Below, piece after piece: positions 10,904 through 19,851 of a stretch of 64,000 bases of DNA. The translations under genes were made by a program, and so were the position numbers. Source of the DNA: Anastatus disparis (Eukaryota > Arthropoda > Insecta > Hymenoptera > Eupelmidae); contig JAFFSR010000352.1 in the NCBI GenBank assembly GCA_017163975.1, forward strand, positions 1-64,000, written 5' to 3'. The notes beneath the pieces were generated by a model that was not told the origin of the DNA, ran no database searches, and saw only the letters and a program-made list of their open reading frames with translations. How positions within the stretch are numbered: position 1 is the stretch's first letter; each line of letters begins with the position of its first letter.

Positions 10904-11691
10904 TTATGCATTTAGTCTTTGAATAAATCTTCTGCTGAATTTTTTTAAGTTATTAAACCTGGATTTCTCCTCATCCAGAGCTTCAGCCTAAAATGAAAAA
11001 AAAATTTAATATTTAATTATTTTATGATGATGATGATGATAGGCAATTAAAAAACGAAACTTACAGAAGAGGGCTTGTTGATCTGGTCGTCGATGTTGTC
11101 AACGACTTCTTTATAAAATTTTAATAAACGGTTTGCTGTGATCTGAAATCAAAGAAAAGAAAAATATATTTAAGAAATGATTTTAAAATATTATTTCATA
11201 ACATGTATATCAAAATACTCACAGTCTCTATCAACGGTGTCACCGGTATAATTGTATGTATACGTATGCCTGGTGTGATTGGCTGAAAAAGGAAAAAAAA
11301 GGAATATAATAATTAAAAAAGATATTAATATAATTAATAAAAATAAAATCATACCTCTAGGTCATATGTCGCGTTGATTTCTCCGGGTGTTTTTACCCGA
11401 AGCCTAGGCTGATGATCTTGGTTAGAATGTGTTTTCTGAAAAAAATAAATATTTTAAAAATGATTTAAAATTTAAAAATATTTCAAAGTAAAACATAAAT
11501 ACCCAGAAAGCATTATTAATGTCCTTAATTTCTTCGACTAAATTTTTTGACTGTAGCTTCCTACGTTGTAAGCGCATTACGCGTCTTCGTACCTGAAAAA
11601 AGAAAACAAAAATTAAATTTTAATTATAAATTTTATTTACAAAAAAAAAAAAAGAAAAATAACTTACCATTGTTTGTCTGAAATTTTCCAT
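10904..11691 (-). CDS. Six-exon gene for a 138-aa basic Polinton protein (unknown function)
   Basis: Six short exons join into one frame: 11668-11691, 11503-11592, 11355-11435, 11223-11282, 11065-11142 and 10904-10987 (24, 90, 81, 60, 78 and 84 bp). Every exon is a multiple of three, so all five introns are phase 0. Introns are 67-80 bp with donors GTAAGT, GTATTT, GTATGA, GTGAGT and GTAAGT and acceptors CAG (four) and TAG. The product starts MENFRQTMVRRRVMRLQRRK, an Arg/Lys-rich N-terminus, has a middle rich in Pro, Thr and Ile (PITPGIRIHTIIPVTP), and ends in a charged helical stretch, KFSRRFIQRLNA. I recognise no domain. It lies just inside the left TIR as the last gene of the leftward block. 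The regular exon lengths argue strongly against chance. A DNA- or capsid-binding role would be a guess. Confidence 0.8.
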
Positions 11692-12025
11692 TTTCGATGA
11701 TTTTTTAGAAAAATTTGAAGAAGAAATTTAAAATTACTAAGATGTTGACTCGGCTACAGATGAAAGTATAATGAGAAGAAAATTTTTTAAGAAAGATTCG
11801 AACATTGAAAAATATATAATAATGGTAAAAAGATGGTGGGAGAAAAAAGTTTATGCTTACATCTGGTATTTATTGTATACAATTTACTGGTTATGTTTGA
11901 AAGTAACTTTTCAAAATATATATTTTTATGAATTTGGGTTTATCCTAAAAGAAATTTTTTATTATTATTAGGGTAGAGGGTAAGAAATACAAATAAAAAG
12001 TCACAAGATTTTAAAAATTTTGAAT
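11692..12025. other. Upstream region of the six-exon gene; possible 66-codon ORF
   Basis: This 334-bp gap holds the presumed promoter of the six-exon gene and the 3' flank of the protease gene. On the plus strand, 11771-11971 reads as a 66-aa frame with a basic start (MRRKFFKKD) and an aromatic hydrophobic stretch, YAYIWYLLYTIYWLCLKV, which could cross a membrane. With no homologue known to me and such low-complexity sequence, I do not call it a gene. Confidence 0.3.
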
Positions 12026-12580
12026 TTATTTTAAACAATACAGTTTCGTCGTACAAGATTGAATACAGTAACTACCGCCTATGATATTTTTATTTAAAAC
12101 ATGAGTTAATTTGTTACATCGAATAATGTTTTTTTTATTTTTTTTAACTAATTGATTAAAATAGTATAAAATTATTGTGTCGTTTTCTTGTAAATTATTA
12201 GTAAACAATATACAAAAACTCTGTAATGAATTGAATTGACACATATAATGTAAAAACACAACACAGTAATTACCGCAAACTGTAGACTCTGGTTGTTGTA
12301 AACATTTGGTATTCCAGGTATATTTTCTGCAATTCCTCTTTAAAGCGCTTCGAAAATACGGTGATTGAGGTGGTTGGCCGTAACTGTCAAAAAAGGTTCC
12401 TATACCTTCTTTGTCTATGTATAATGCTACCCAATGAGTCCCAGACCGATAACTTTCATCTGTATTAATTACTAATGCTGTCGGTCTCGTCAATATTCGC
12501 GGGATTCGATCTGTTGGTACTACCCCTACTGTTAGTGTTGGAAGGTGTTGAATCGCCTGTAATATTTGACATGTATTCAT
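12026..12580 (-). CDS. Adenain-like cysteine protease (Polinton PRO)
   Basis: A 184-aa protein of the adenovirus-type maturation protease family (C5-like), which in Polintons is thought to process capsid and core proteins. The catalytic set is visible: His in GTHWVALY (about residue 49), Asp in FFDSYGQ (about 64), Gln in the CLQQPEST segment and Cys in VCGNYC (about 103). The start MNTCQ at 12580 gives the usual short N-terminal helix before the VINTDE strand. The C-terminal third is Asn-rich and ends in a Cys-rich stretch. Its first 116 bp overlap the end of the upstream gene in another frame. The frame appears intact. Confidence 0.88.
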   Translation of the reverse strand: MNTCQILQAIQHLPTLTVGVVPTDRIPRILTRPTALVINTDESYRSGTHWVALYIDKEGIGTFFDSYGQPPQSPYFRSALKRNCRKYTWNTKCLQQPESTVCGNYCVVFLHYMCQFNSLQSFCILFTNNLQENDTIILYYFNQLVKKNKKNIIRCNKLTHVLNKNIIGGSYCIQSCTTKLYCLK

Positions 12581-13412
12581 CTTTCTTATTTGGTGATTCT
12601 TTGATAGGGCTCAATCCAACAGTTGTATTATTTTGACTATCTTCTTCTTTATCTTTTATATTTGATGGTTCATTTTCTTTGTTTTCTTCGGGATCTTTAG
12701 CAAGATAATTCGATAACGTACTTAATATTGTCGATGAAGATGATGTTGAATTGTTTTCCTCATCGCTGTCATCGCATACTGGATTATTTTTACGATATTC
12801 ACACGCATATATTTCCAAAATTTCAAGAATTTCACCTTCATCCTCATCTTTGTCAAAGTTCAAAGTGCGTGGTTTATTATTTTCTTTAACTTCTTTTGTA
12901 ATGGAATCTCTGAATTTTATTTTCAGATCGTTGAGCCATTTTTTTAACAAAGCTGCTTTATGCACTGCACAGTTTACCCAGAAACACGATTTTGTTTTAT
13001 GATAAACGCACGAGGTTAAAATTTCATCTTTATATTTAGAATTCATCATTGCGAAACTGGGCACTTCATAATCATCTAAATTAATTACTTTTCGTCCTAA
13101 AATGTCCGTTAAAAAATCGACTTTGGGTCGACCGGAAACGTATATATGAGAAGCACTTTTCATAAAGGCTTTTAAATTTTCCTGCACATGTTTAAGCGTT
13201 GTATCACCTTCAAACCATTCTATATCGTGTACAAACTTCGTTAACGAGTTATTTGCCCGTTGTAAATAACTATTAAGCTGTGAGAATTCGTGAGGTGGCT
13301 TTATAATCCAATGTGAATACGCGTCTCCTTGAAGAGACATTACGGCAACTTCTTTAGGTGTAATTTTGTACTCTTTATCGAAAATAGGTTGAATATCTAT
13401 AATTAACTCCAT
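12465..13412 (-). CDS. Conserved Polinton protein with acidic Ser/Asn-rich tail, possible exonuclease fold
   Basis: A 315-aa protein. I use the ATG at 13412, which has A at -3 and begins MELIIDIQ; the frame is open for eight more codons but without an ATG. Residues 1-180 form a folded part with IIDIQPIF, WIIKPP, HDIEWFEGD, a YVSGRPK segment and a Cys/His patch (CVYHKTKSCFWVNCAVHKAALL). The arrangement recalls DnaQ-like exonuclease folds, but the classical acidic residues are not clearly all present, so this is tentative. Residues 190-315 are acidic and low complexity (Glu, Asp, Ser, Asn), probably disordered. The tail overlaps the protease start by 116 bp. It follows the capsid gene by about 180 bp. 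Confidence 0.7.
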   Translation of the reverse strand: MELIIDIQPIFDKEYKITPKEVAVMSLQGDAYSHWIIKPPHEFSQLNSYLQRANNSLTKFVHDIEWFEGDTTLKHVQENLKAFMKSASHIYVSGRPKVDFLTDILGRKVINLDDYEVPSFAMMNSKYKDEILTSCVYHKTKSCFWVNCAVHKAALLKKWLNDLKIKFRDSITKEVKENNKPRTLNFDKDEDEGEILEILEIYACEYRKNNPVCDDSDEENNSTSSSSTILSTLSNYLAKDPEENKENEPSNIKDKEEDSQNNTTVGLSPIKESPNKKDEYMSNITGDSTPSNTNSRGSTNRSNPANIDETDSISN

Positions 13413-13594
13413 TTTTGTTTTAAAAATGTATAGCACACGTAAGTAAACTAATTTTTTTTCAAACTACTGCGTTTAATCAGACAAAATTGACTTTTGAAAA
13501 AATTGAGTCGCTACTCGTCTTTTTTATTCTCTAAGCTCCGCCCTTTTCCCCCTCTTTTTAAAAACATTTATTTATAGAGATTCTATTTTTAAAT

Positions 13595-15508
13595 TTATGA
13601 GTTAAAGTCAACTATAACTTGTCTTGAAGAGTCGATCTCTAATACATTATCGTATTCCGAGTAAATTATACAGTTTATCGTTTTGGTGAGAGCTGTTTCG
13701 AAATGCACTTCTATGCGTATAGAGCCGTGACGAACGAGATTCCAATGATCGCAAAAATTTGCTGATAAATCGGGTGTCAAATCAAAAGCGAAAAGGCAGT
13801 ATCCGTCGGGATAATTTGTACGTGTAATCTCGTTACCTTCATTCGCAAAGTGTATGCCAGTTCCAGAGAAAATCGTATGATAAGCGTCAACGTAAAGCTT
13901 ATTATTACCAGTAAAAATAGGTTGTAACGGTCTACTCGGAACGGTTACACCGTCTATATATAAAGACAAAAAATTTATGTTAAAATGTTCAAAATTAAAT
14001 GGGTTTAATGTACGATCCCCGTTAAATGCTTGATTATCTACAAAATCTAAAATTATTCGTTTAGGTATTTGGCCTAATATAACATTGTCAAGTGTATCAC
14101 CTAAAATACCAGCAGGCATGGTTATAGATTTTACTTCTACTCTTGTCAAGGGATATTTAGCCGTTGTTTTTGAAAGTGCATTAGTATGGGCTAATAGAAT
14201 ATTGGGGCTTATTTTTACACGTCTTACGAGAAGCGTAGCCTCAACGATGTGAATACTGAAATTTGCGTCATTCGTAGAGTCCATAAGACAAAAAGCGTCT
14301 TTCGATCTTACGAATCGTAATCTTATTTCTACGCCATTTAAAAGATGACGATCTTGGTTAAATAAATCACAATGCAGGCGACCGAGTAGATCAACTATTT
14401 TACCAGCGTAAGTATGTTTACAACGTTCTACTAGACCCTTATTACATTCAGCCTGCAAAGCATCTGGTTTTGCATTCATTTTACCTGCAGTGTCTGTATA
14501 CCACAGAGAGGTAGTTAAATGAGTATCTTTAGCTGCACGCCCGTAATTTAAAAGAGATTCTATATATGCACGATATGGATAGGCATTATTAGGTGGCGAT
14601 ACTAATTTATTATTACATAATACATCTACTTGTTGAAATAAACTATGTAATATATAATTTACAGGCCCAACTTTTTCATTATTCTCTGCATCTTTCGGTA
14701 GTATTTGAATGCGTAAGCTTAACATAGTATGAGCAAGATCAATGTAACTCTCTCCACTGCTGGATATTACAAATTCTAAAGGTGCATTGTCGTTTAACGA
14801 TGATACGGGCTTATAATGTACTATTTCATTTGATTCAATAGATGTTTGAGTGTGTGGGAGAGTAAATAATGACAGCTCTGATTTAAGACACTCATTACTA
14901 TGACTGTGTAAAAAGCCATGATGTTTTTTAGTTAAAAATATCGTTTGACTTTTGTCTGCGTGAAATTTTTTTCTTACGACGGCGAACAGTGGTTTCTTTT
15001 TTCTCTTAATTACACCGCTCGAGCGACGTCTCTTTTTTCTATTACCTGCTGAAGTTTTTTTTCTCCTTTTGCCACTTTTTCTTTTTCTTCTTTTTTTTCT
15101 CTTTTTTGCTAATGAGTTTGCGATGCTTTCAATCGAACGTCGCTTCAAAGACTGTATTGCTGAATTGAAAACAGGATTTTTATATCCCGACCCGCTCATT
15201 AACATTTCGTTAATTTTATTTTTTGCTTTTTCTTTTAAATTATCTTTTGATTCTGTAAATCGATTTTTTATAGATTCTTTGAAACTAATATTATCGCCTA
15301 TATCTTCAAGTACTCTTATTCCACCACGCAGAGCTTCTTTACCAACTGCTCTTAACCCTTTCGATACAAAAGGTAAAATAGTTCTGGCCAGACCTGAAAA
15401 AAAACTTCCAAGACCCGAACCGCGCTGCCAGCGCGAACCGGCGAAAACGTTGCGTACACCATTTCCGCTACCGATTTGATTTTCGTAGTATGCTATATAA
15501 TGACTCAT
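13595..15508 (-). CDS. Core-like basic domain fused to double-jelly-roll major capsid protein
   Basis: A 637-aa frame with two distinct parts. Residues 1-195 contain a Gly-rich amphipathic stretch (GSGLGSFFSGLARTILPF) followed by dense Lys/Arg runs (KKRKKRRKRKSGKRRKK), resembling small DNA-condensing or membrane-active core proteins of adenovirus-like particles. From about residue 198 (GFLHSHSNECLKSELSLF) to the end it is the Polinton major capsid protein, expected to form pseudo-hexameric double-jelly-roll capsomers; supporting segments are YIDLAHTMLSL, LFNQDRHLLNGVEIRLRF and GYCLFAFDLTPDL. The two parts are usually separate genes. An out-of-frame ATG at 14917-14919 next to a five-base A run (plus strand 14910-14914) suggests the fusion arose by loss of one base. 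The penton gene ends only 13 bp upstream. Confidence 0.85.
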   Translation of the reverse strand: MSHYIAYYENQIGSGNGVRNVFAGSRWQRGSGLGSFFSGLARTILPFVSKGLRAVGKEALRGGIRVLEDIGDNISFKESIKNRFTESKDNLKEKAKNKINEMLMSGSGYKNPVFNSAIQSLKRRSIESIANSLAKKRKKRRKRKSGKRRKKTSAGNRKKRRRSSGVIKRKKKPLFAVVRKKFHADKSQTIFLTKKHHGFLHSHSNECLKSELSLFTLPHTQTSIESNEIVHYKPVSSLNDNAPLEFVISSSGESYIDLAHTMLSLRIQILPKDAENNEKVGPVNYILHSLFQQVDVLCNNKLVSPPNNAYPYRAYIESLLNYGRAAKDTHLTTSLWYTDTAGKMNAKPDALQAECNKGLVERCKHTYAGKIVDLLGRLHCDLFNQDRHLLNGVEIRLRFVRSKDAFCLMDSTNDANFSIHIVEATLLVRRVKISPNILLAHTNALSKTTAKYPLTRVEVKSITMPAGILGDTLDNVILGQIPKRIILDFVDNQAFNGDRTLNPFNFEHFNINFLSLYIDGVTVPSRPLQPIFTGNNKLYVDAYHTIFSGTGIHFANEGNEITRTNYPDGYCLFAFDLTPDLSANFCDHWNLVRHGSIRIEVHFETALTKTINCIIYSEYDNVLEIDSSRQVIVDFNS

Positions 15509-15521
15509 TTTACACTTACAT

Positions 15522-16429
15522 TTAAAGAATACGCTTAAAATGAAGTGTCAATGTGAGAGTTCCATACTCGAATGCTATAGGACTACCGTGTGCGTCTCTT
15601 ATATCAATAACGATATTGTTAAATGCATTTTTCATCAGTGGTATATATTTAATAGGTGCAAAATTTTTTACTATTGTAGTTCCGAATTTGTAATTAGCAT
15701 TGTCTAAAGAAACAATTCTAAGTAATGAGGCTTGTGTGTCCCCTACAGTAAAAGGTTCGCAAACGTCCGAGTAGACAAATAACTGCTCAGGTATAGCACG
15801 CGCCAAGCATGCCGGTCTGCTACCTGTTATAGACCCTCCATTATTATCTATTATAAATCGCATATAAGAGAATCCTGGTGTTACTGTTGTTGTTGTTTTC
15901 GTTTCAGAGTTTTCATCTTCTGATTTTATGGTGCTCATTGTACCTGGATCGTATCCTAATATTTTACCAATTTTTTCACTTATTGTTAAATAATGCGTTG
16001 ACCCGCAGTTCGTATCACACACAGTTTTAAGTTCATAATATCCAAAAGCTTTGGAAGAGCGTGTAAAATTTAAATGAGTACGCATGTTAGAGCCAATATT
16101 ATTTATACTTTCAACTAATTGTTCTACATTTTCATAATTACCGTACGGTATTTCGTGTAGATCGATTGCATATAGTTTGGTAGTTGTTCTTTTTTTGTTT
16201 TTTTTAAATCATTTTCAGTATAGAAAAAATTCAATTTTGTTTCTTTAGTTTTATGTGAAAAATGTGGAATAGTACAGGGTATATGAATCTCTGCAAGACC
16301 AACACACCAGTCACCGTGAAGCCGCATTTCATGAGGTAGTTGCGTGGTAAAACAAGTAGTTGTATTATCGGGAAAATATCTCATGCTACTGTTACTGGGT
16401 AGCACAAGATAAAATTCGTAAGTACTCAT
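15522..16429 (-). CDS. Penton/minor capsid protein, single jelly-roll, one frameshift
   Basis: About 300 codons for the Polinton minor capsid (penton-like) protein. The start is the ATG at 16429, giving MSTYEFYLVLPSNSSMRYFP, then a strand-rich region with HGDWCVGLAEIHIP. The C-terminal part has RPACLARAIPEQLFVYSD and ends LTLTLHFKRIL. The two halves are in different frames: the first runs into a stop at 16124, while the second is open well upstream of its first ATG at 16085. The shift must lie near 16190-16205, where the plus strand has T7 and T8 runs separated by one G. Its ATG overlaps the stop of the integrase (ATGA, 16426-16429). The break could be decay, an assembly error or, less likely, programmed slippage. 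Confidence 0.85.
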
Positions 16430-17529
16430 ATTGCAACGAGCTCGGATTCGAGAATCCACGAATTAAATTTCTCGGGGTATCCTATCCACTTTACAAGAAC
16501 TTCTTTTTTCTTACCTCGACCCCTAGAACGTATAACACGTTCAATTTTATAAGTTTTTGTTTTCATACGATTTTTACCTACTAAAGTCAATTCTTCGGTA
16601 TAAAAAACCCTTGAATTTTTTCTTCTGCTAGATCAATTAATTCGTATGTGTAAATATCTTGACGTTTAGAAACTCGTGAAATTTTGAAAATTTCTTCACT
16701 CCAACCGTGAACATAACCTTTTTTCAAAAACATGCTTCGCGCGACTGATACGCACAAAGTCACCAACCTTGTATTTAGCAGGTTTTAATCCACGTGCTTT
16801 TCGGTTTTTTCCATCATTGCGTTTCCATGAATGTTCCAAATTTTCACGCACTTGTATTGCATTGTATATAGTGACAGAAGCCGGTATCATTTTTATACTA
16901 CTATGAGGTGTATGATTATAACTTCGTACAAGGTCCTGTAATATATCTATATATCTGTATGAATTTCTGTATGTAAAATATCGCCATAAACGTTCTTTTA
17001 AAGTTCTGTTAAAGCGCTCAACAACAGCAGCCTTAACATCTGGAGAAGGAGCAATACCGAATAGGATACCTTTGGTTTTTAAAAATTTTTGAAAAGCACT
17101 ACCTATAAATTCTTTACCACGGTCAGTTTGTAAGAATACGGGTATTCGACCCTTTGCTCGGGACAAAATTTCAATGAAAGCTTTTACGACCGCCTGAGCG
17201 GTTTTATCCTTCATGGGTTGAACAAAAGCAAATTTACTAAATACATCTATAGCTACTAATAAGTACGAGTACCCATCATTATAATTTTTTAAAGTTTGTA
17301 TATCGACTAGGTCTAATTCCCAAACTGCATCTATCATGTGTACATTATAATGTAGGCGAGGAAATTTTTTTCTTATTGGTTTATGAAGGGTATATGCATC
17401 TTGATTACTCAACCATTCTAAAATACGTTTAGGAGAGTCACTTTTATTTAAACGCAAAAGTTTTCGTGCACCAGAAAAGCCAGCTTCGTGAGCTGGGTTA
17501 AAATATTGTTTTTCATACTTTTTACTCAT
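16426..17529 (-). CDS. Polinton integrase (rve) with C-terminal chromodomain, two frameshifts
   Basis: The retrovirus-like integrase that inserts the element and makes the 6-bp duplication. The first 277 codons (to 16696) carry an N-terminal helical region and the DDE core: Asp in VWELDLVDI (about residue 70), Asp in FLQTDRGKEF (about 133) and Glu in VVERFNRTLKERL (about 168). After VGDFVRIS the frame shifts in a six-base T run (plus strand 16719-16724) and again in a six-base A run (16602-16607). The remaining coding sequence ends in a chromodomain-like segment, EVLVKWIGYPEKFNSW, before the TGA at 16426. A chromodomain is common at the end of Polinton and chromovirus integrases and can direct integration to modified histones. 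The start at 17529 is 7 bp from the upstream gene's stop. Confidence 0.9.
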
Positions 17530-17536
17530 TGCTCTG

Positions 17537-18379
17537 TTATAAATTCATAGAAAACCAACCCTTTTGCTGTTGTTGCTGCGGGGTAATTAAATTGTTTTGT
17601 AATATTTTACTTTTTTCTTTCACTTTTTCCTTTGCGCGAGATGATATTTTACGTTTTTTTGCTTTACGATCATTCGAACTTTCTATTTCGCTATCGGAGC
17701 TGCTTGGTAAAGGCGCTGTTTGTGGTGTCACGTTATCTCTCGAAACAGATTCAACTGATTCGACTTTCCAGTAATATTTATTTCCTATGATTGCGCGTGG
17801 CGCGTTAGATGCGCGTAAAATATTTGCAAAATGTGCTCTACCGATAGCGTTAAAACTTTTTCTATTTCTTAATGCATCATTAACCAGATCTATGATACTT
17901 GAATTATTTATGACATTACCATCTACAGTAACGATTCTGTTTTTATTCCAAGATAAACGATCGGATAAGTGAGTTTTTAAATAACTTATCAATCGAGTTG
18001 CTTTATCTACATATGTTTTTGGGACGTGAGCTAAAATAGACGAATCAGACATTTGAGCATCGTTTTTCGTGAAAGTTGTGTTCGGGAAATCATCTGCTTT
18101 CACTCTAGTATTTTTTATGAAAAATAAATATCTCTGTAACAATTGTAAAAAGTTTTTCCATTTTTCACGGTCGTCTGGAAAATCGTCAGATGTTAAAACA
18201 TTGCTCATTTCTTCATCGAGACGTGAAAATTCATCTCCCGGTGTCTGGATGCTTTTAAGTGTTTCCAAATGTTTTAAGCCTTTTTTACTTCCTTGACCAT
18301 CTTGTGCGTTAGTCTGCGTTCCGTCAACATAATCCAAACTGTCTTGTGGAACTATAACCATTTTCCGAGCACGTTCCAT
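17537..18379 (-). CDS. Conserved Polinton protein, 280 aa, function unknown
   Basis: I choose the ATG at 18379 (MERARKMVIVP); the frame is open a further six codons without an ATG. The first 80 residues are acidic with a conserved-looking LDEEMSNVL and a hydrophobic helix (WKNFLQLLQRYLFFI). A middle segment reads VPKTYVDKATRLISYLK and a further one IIDLVNDALRNRKS. The tail has Ser/Asp-rich linkers, a Lys-rich nuclear-type stretch (RKAKKRKISSRAKEKVKEK) and a Gln run before WFSMNL. Proteins of this type accompany the integrase and capsid genes in insect Polintons, but I know no tested role. It is the first gene of the compact leftward block, with the tandem-repeat region immediately upstream. 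Confidence 0.75.
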   Translation of the reverse strand: MERARKMVIVPQDSLDYVDGTQTNAQDGQGSKKGLKHLETLKSIQTPGDEFSRLDEEMSNVLTSDDFPDDREKWKNFLQLLQRYLFFIKNTRVKADDFPNTTFTKNDAQMSDSSILAHVPKTYVDKATRLISYLKTHLSDRLSWNKNRIVTVDGNVINNSSIIDLVNDALRNRKSFNAIGRAHFANILRASNAPRAIIGNKYYWKVESVESVSRDNVTPQTAPLPSSSDSEIESSNDRKAKKRKISSRAKEKVKEKSKILQNNLITPQQQQQKGWFSMNL

Positions 18380-18479
18380 TATGTGAAATAGCGTCACTGT
18401 TTGGAGAAAAAAGGTTATTTCACAGCAAGCGGAAATTTGTCATATATAATAAATAAAAGTAAAAAACGTTTCTACTGAT

Positions 18480-19330
18480 TTACAATATCTTGTGTCTTTC
18501 AAAAATTATGTTTCCTGTGTGTGTCTACTTTTTCGTTCACATTCTGTCTTAAAAGCCTTCCACTTCAAATACACTTAAAACACTTAAAACACATGTTTTT
18601 TTTCAATCTATTTCTTTTATATTTATTTTAGTTTTTATTTAAAAATTTAGTGATGTTTCAAGATGTTTTTAAACGAACAGATGTATATATTATACTGTAA
18701 AAGTACAGGAAATGGGGACGTTAAAAGTTTTTATGTTTCCTGTATGCACTTATGTTTTTTCGTTCACATTCCTTCTCAACAGCCACCCACTTTAAACACT
18801 TGAAACACTTAAAACACATATGTTTTTCAATCTGTTTCAATTAAGTTTATTTTAGTTTTTATTTAAATAAATTTACTATTCTTTCAAGATGTTTTTATTT
18901 TTAAACAAACAGATGTTCGTATTATACTATAAAAGTACAGGAAATGGGTAACGATAAAAAAAAGACGTTACGTTTCATGTATACACTTATGATTTTTCGT
19001 TCACATTATGTCCATCCACTTAAAACACTTGAAAAACTTAAAACACTTAAAACACTTATGTTTTTTAATCTGTTTCTGTTATATTTATTTTAATGTATTA
19101 TTTTTCAAGATGTTTCATTTTTAAACGACCAGATGTTTATATTATACTATAAAAGTACAGGAAATGGTTAACGTTAAAAAGTTTTTATGTATCCTGTATA
19201 CACTTATGGTTTTTAGTTCACATTCTGTCTTAACATACAGCCACTTAAAGCACTTAAAACACTTATGTTTATGAATCTGTTTCTTTTCTGATTTATTTTA
19301 GTTTTTTTTTTAAAGTAGTGAAAAAGCGGG
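18480..19330 (-). repeat. Tandem repeat of about 220-232 bp upstream of the leftward block
   Basis: Nearly four units share AAAAGTACAGGAAATGG (18699, about 18931, about 19151), followed by TTTTATGT-type and TTTTTCGTTCACATT sequence and several CACTTAAAACACTT runs. Spacing between anchors is about 232 and 220 bp. No coding frame crosses it. It separates the 160-aa gene from the integrase-capsid block and so may contain promoter or enhancer copies, or a replication element; this is inference from position only. Confidence 0.8.
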
Positions 19331-19338
19331 TGTTTATA

Positions 19339-19821
19339 TTATTTTTTAAAAATAGCAGACGTAAGCAAATCCAGTAGAGGAGTGATCAATAACGGTAAAA
19401 AACCACCTCCGTTTTGTAATATTAGACGCTTTTTCTTTTTCCAAAAAGAAGTTTGTTTATTCTTTCGCGCACTGTTATTTTTTGTTTTTTTATCCTTTAC
19501 ACTTGTCACGGCTTTGTCAGCGAGTTTTCTTAAAATATTTTTATGTTTCGACAGTTGTTTTTTATTTTTATTTTTTAAAATAATACTACCCTTTAATGTA
19601 TTTAGAGCACACTCACATATGCACCTTATGAGATTTTTATCTGCAGCGCGTACAAGAGCGTCTCGTTCCTTTGACGCTGCGTGACAAAGTGCGTGTAAAA
19701 ATGCAATGCACTTTTTTGTAAAATGTTTGGGTAATTTTATATTTCCAAAGCACCCACAACTATTTGTCTTTTTTGAAGTGTTAGTGGGGCTCGTTTGATT
19801 CGATGATGTTATCGCAGCCAT
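19339..19821 (-). CDS. Small basic Polinton protein with hydrophobic C-terminus, 160 aa
   Basis: An intact frame starting MAAITSSNQ at 19821, 30 bp after the ATPase stop. Residues 1-30 are Ser/Thr/Asn-rich with a CGCFG patch. A Cys-rich central segment, LIRCICECALNTLKGSI, is followed by long Lys-rich stretches, and the end is Gly/Leu-rich and hydrophobic (GGGFLPLLITPLLDLLTSAI). Proteins with this Cys-rich centre and 'GGFLPLL' tail are frequent in Polinton-like elements. The charge pattern with an amphipathic tail would fit a core or membrane-interacting virion protein; no function is established that I can cite. Confidence 0.7.
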   Translation of the reverse strand: MAAITSSNQTSPTNTSKKTNSCGCFGNIKLPKHFTKKCIAFLHALCHAASKERDALVRAADKNLIRCICECALNTLKGSIILKNKNKKQLSKHKNILRKLADKAVTSVKDKKTKNNSARKNKQTSFWKKKKRLILQNGGGFLPLLITPLLDLLTSAIFKK

Positions 19822-19851
19822 CTCGATTTATAAACTGAAGTATTTATAAAA

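Noticed and set aside
13595..18397. Plus-strand frames of 60-136 codons opposite the capsid, integrase and 280-aa genes
   Set aside because: They are antisense shadows of clear minus-strand genes with no motif of their own.
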